From positions 1 to 64,000 of the forward strand of contig CAXXKZ010000006.1 of NCBI GenBank assembly GCA_963665545.2: a stretch of DNA of 64,000 bases, written 5' to 3'. Origin of the DNA: G963665545 sp963665545 (GTDB taxonomy: Bacteria > Pseudomonadota > Gammaproteobacteria > Xanthomonadales > SZUA-36). The notes under the pieces were generated by a model that made no database searches, was not told the DNA's origin, and was given only the letters and a program-made list of their open reading frames with translations. Both the position numbers and the translations under genes were made by a program. Shown piece by piece: positions 63,863 to 64,000 of this stretch. How positions within the stretch are numbered: the first letter of the stretch is position 1; every line of letters starts with the position of its first letter.

Positions 63863-64000
63863 ATGGCTAAATGTTCCAGGCTTACCCTCGCGCGCGCTGT
63901 CCTTGGGCTGGTGGCGGCAGTACTGCTGGCGCCGGTAATACTCCAGGCTGACTTCGTCCCCGACTACAAGGATCCGCAGCAGCTTGCCGCAGCCAAGGCC
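63863..64000 (+). CDS. Exported protein, probably second SYLF paralog (cut by window end)
   Basis: The visible 46 residues form a signal peptide (AVLGLVAAVLLAPVILQA) followed by DFVPDYKDPQQLAAAKA. That last stretch aligns with FKPDPKSKPELAAAQAI at the same position in the preceding SYLF protein, which suggests a tandem paralog. The start is a few bases after the previous stop, so the two are co-transcribed. The rest lies outside the window. Confidence 0.6.
   Translation, partial: MAKCSRLTLARAVLGLVAAVLLAPVILQADFVPDYKDPQQLAAAKA

Overview
The window looks like a chromosomal contig of a free-living, moderately GC-rich gammaproteobacterium. The evidence is LptF/LptG, CbpA/CbpM, a GcvA-like LysR regulator, the L-Ara4N (Arn) lipid A pathway, a GspH/FimT pseudopilin and a tRNA-Asn with encoded CCA. 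I cannot name a genus. Nothing marks it as plasmid or phage: there is no integrase, replication gene or capsid gene. Three copies of one 1385-bp IS256-family element and several dispersed palindromic repeats point to a genome with active repeat dynamics.

Layout: 0-4.2 kb is a repeat zone, with an IS256 copy inside an IS481 remnant, palindromic repeats, and a ~620-bp tandem duplication whose first unit is split by a second IS256 copy. 3.8-6.1 kb is a short operon: small secreted protein, small membrane protein, reductive-dehalogenase-like corrinoid/Fe-S protein and a HAD-type lipoprotein. 6.1-12.6 kb holds housekeeping genes (AhpD-like enzyme, EEP lipoprotein, SufU-like scaffold, uvrB, aspartate aminotransferase, pseudopilin, tRNA-Asn). 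12.7-16 kb is a small accessory stretch ending in the third IS256 copy. 16.2-27 kb carries a multi-PAS hybrid kinase, a cysteine-synthase-like gene with a decayed cupin and a LysR regulator, an aquaglyceroporin/ArsI pair with CMD-family neighbours, and a slipin/NfeD pair.

27-45.5 kb is an envelope region. myo-Inositol-phosphate synthase, an inositol-phosphate cytidylyltransferase-like protein and a CDP-alcohol phosphotransferase are followed by a flippase, which suggests inositol phospholipid or inositol-phosphate synthesis through CDP-inositol. After lptGF comes arnC-arnT-arnB-arnA(formyltransferase)-arnA(dehydrogenase)-arnD-arnT2, flanked by a truncated and an intact ECF sigma factor, the latter paired with a FecR-type anti-sigma factor. 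Both sets would modify anionic envelope lipids.

45.5-64 kb contains a PiT phosphate transporter with its PhoU-like partner, cbpAM, a thioesterase, an iron alcohol dehydrogenase, two histidine phosphatases, nitronate monooxygenase, MaoC and quinone reductase genes, a MacAB-like operon with three adaptors, an AraC regulator and a SYLF lipid-binding pair. Between 51.2 and 51.9 kb two ~208-bp elements share a core with covarying hairpins but have unrelated 33-bp inverted arms; this is the most novel-looking object in the window.

Reading-frame lesions are unusually frequent: the inositol-phosphate synthase, arnC, quinone reductase, MacB-type ATPase, first adaptor, cupin and first IS256 copy. Several sit in homopolymers, so assembly error and real gene decay must be told apart before the disrupted genes are called dead.
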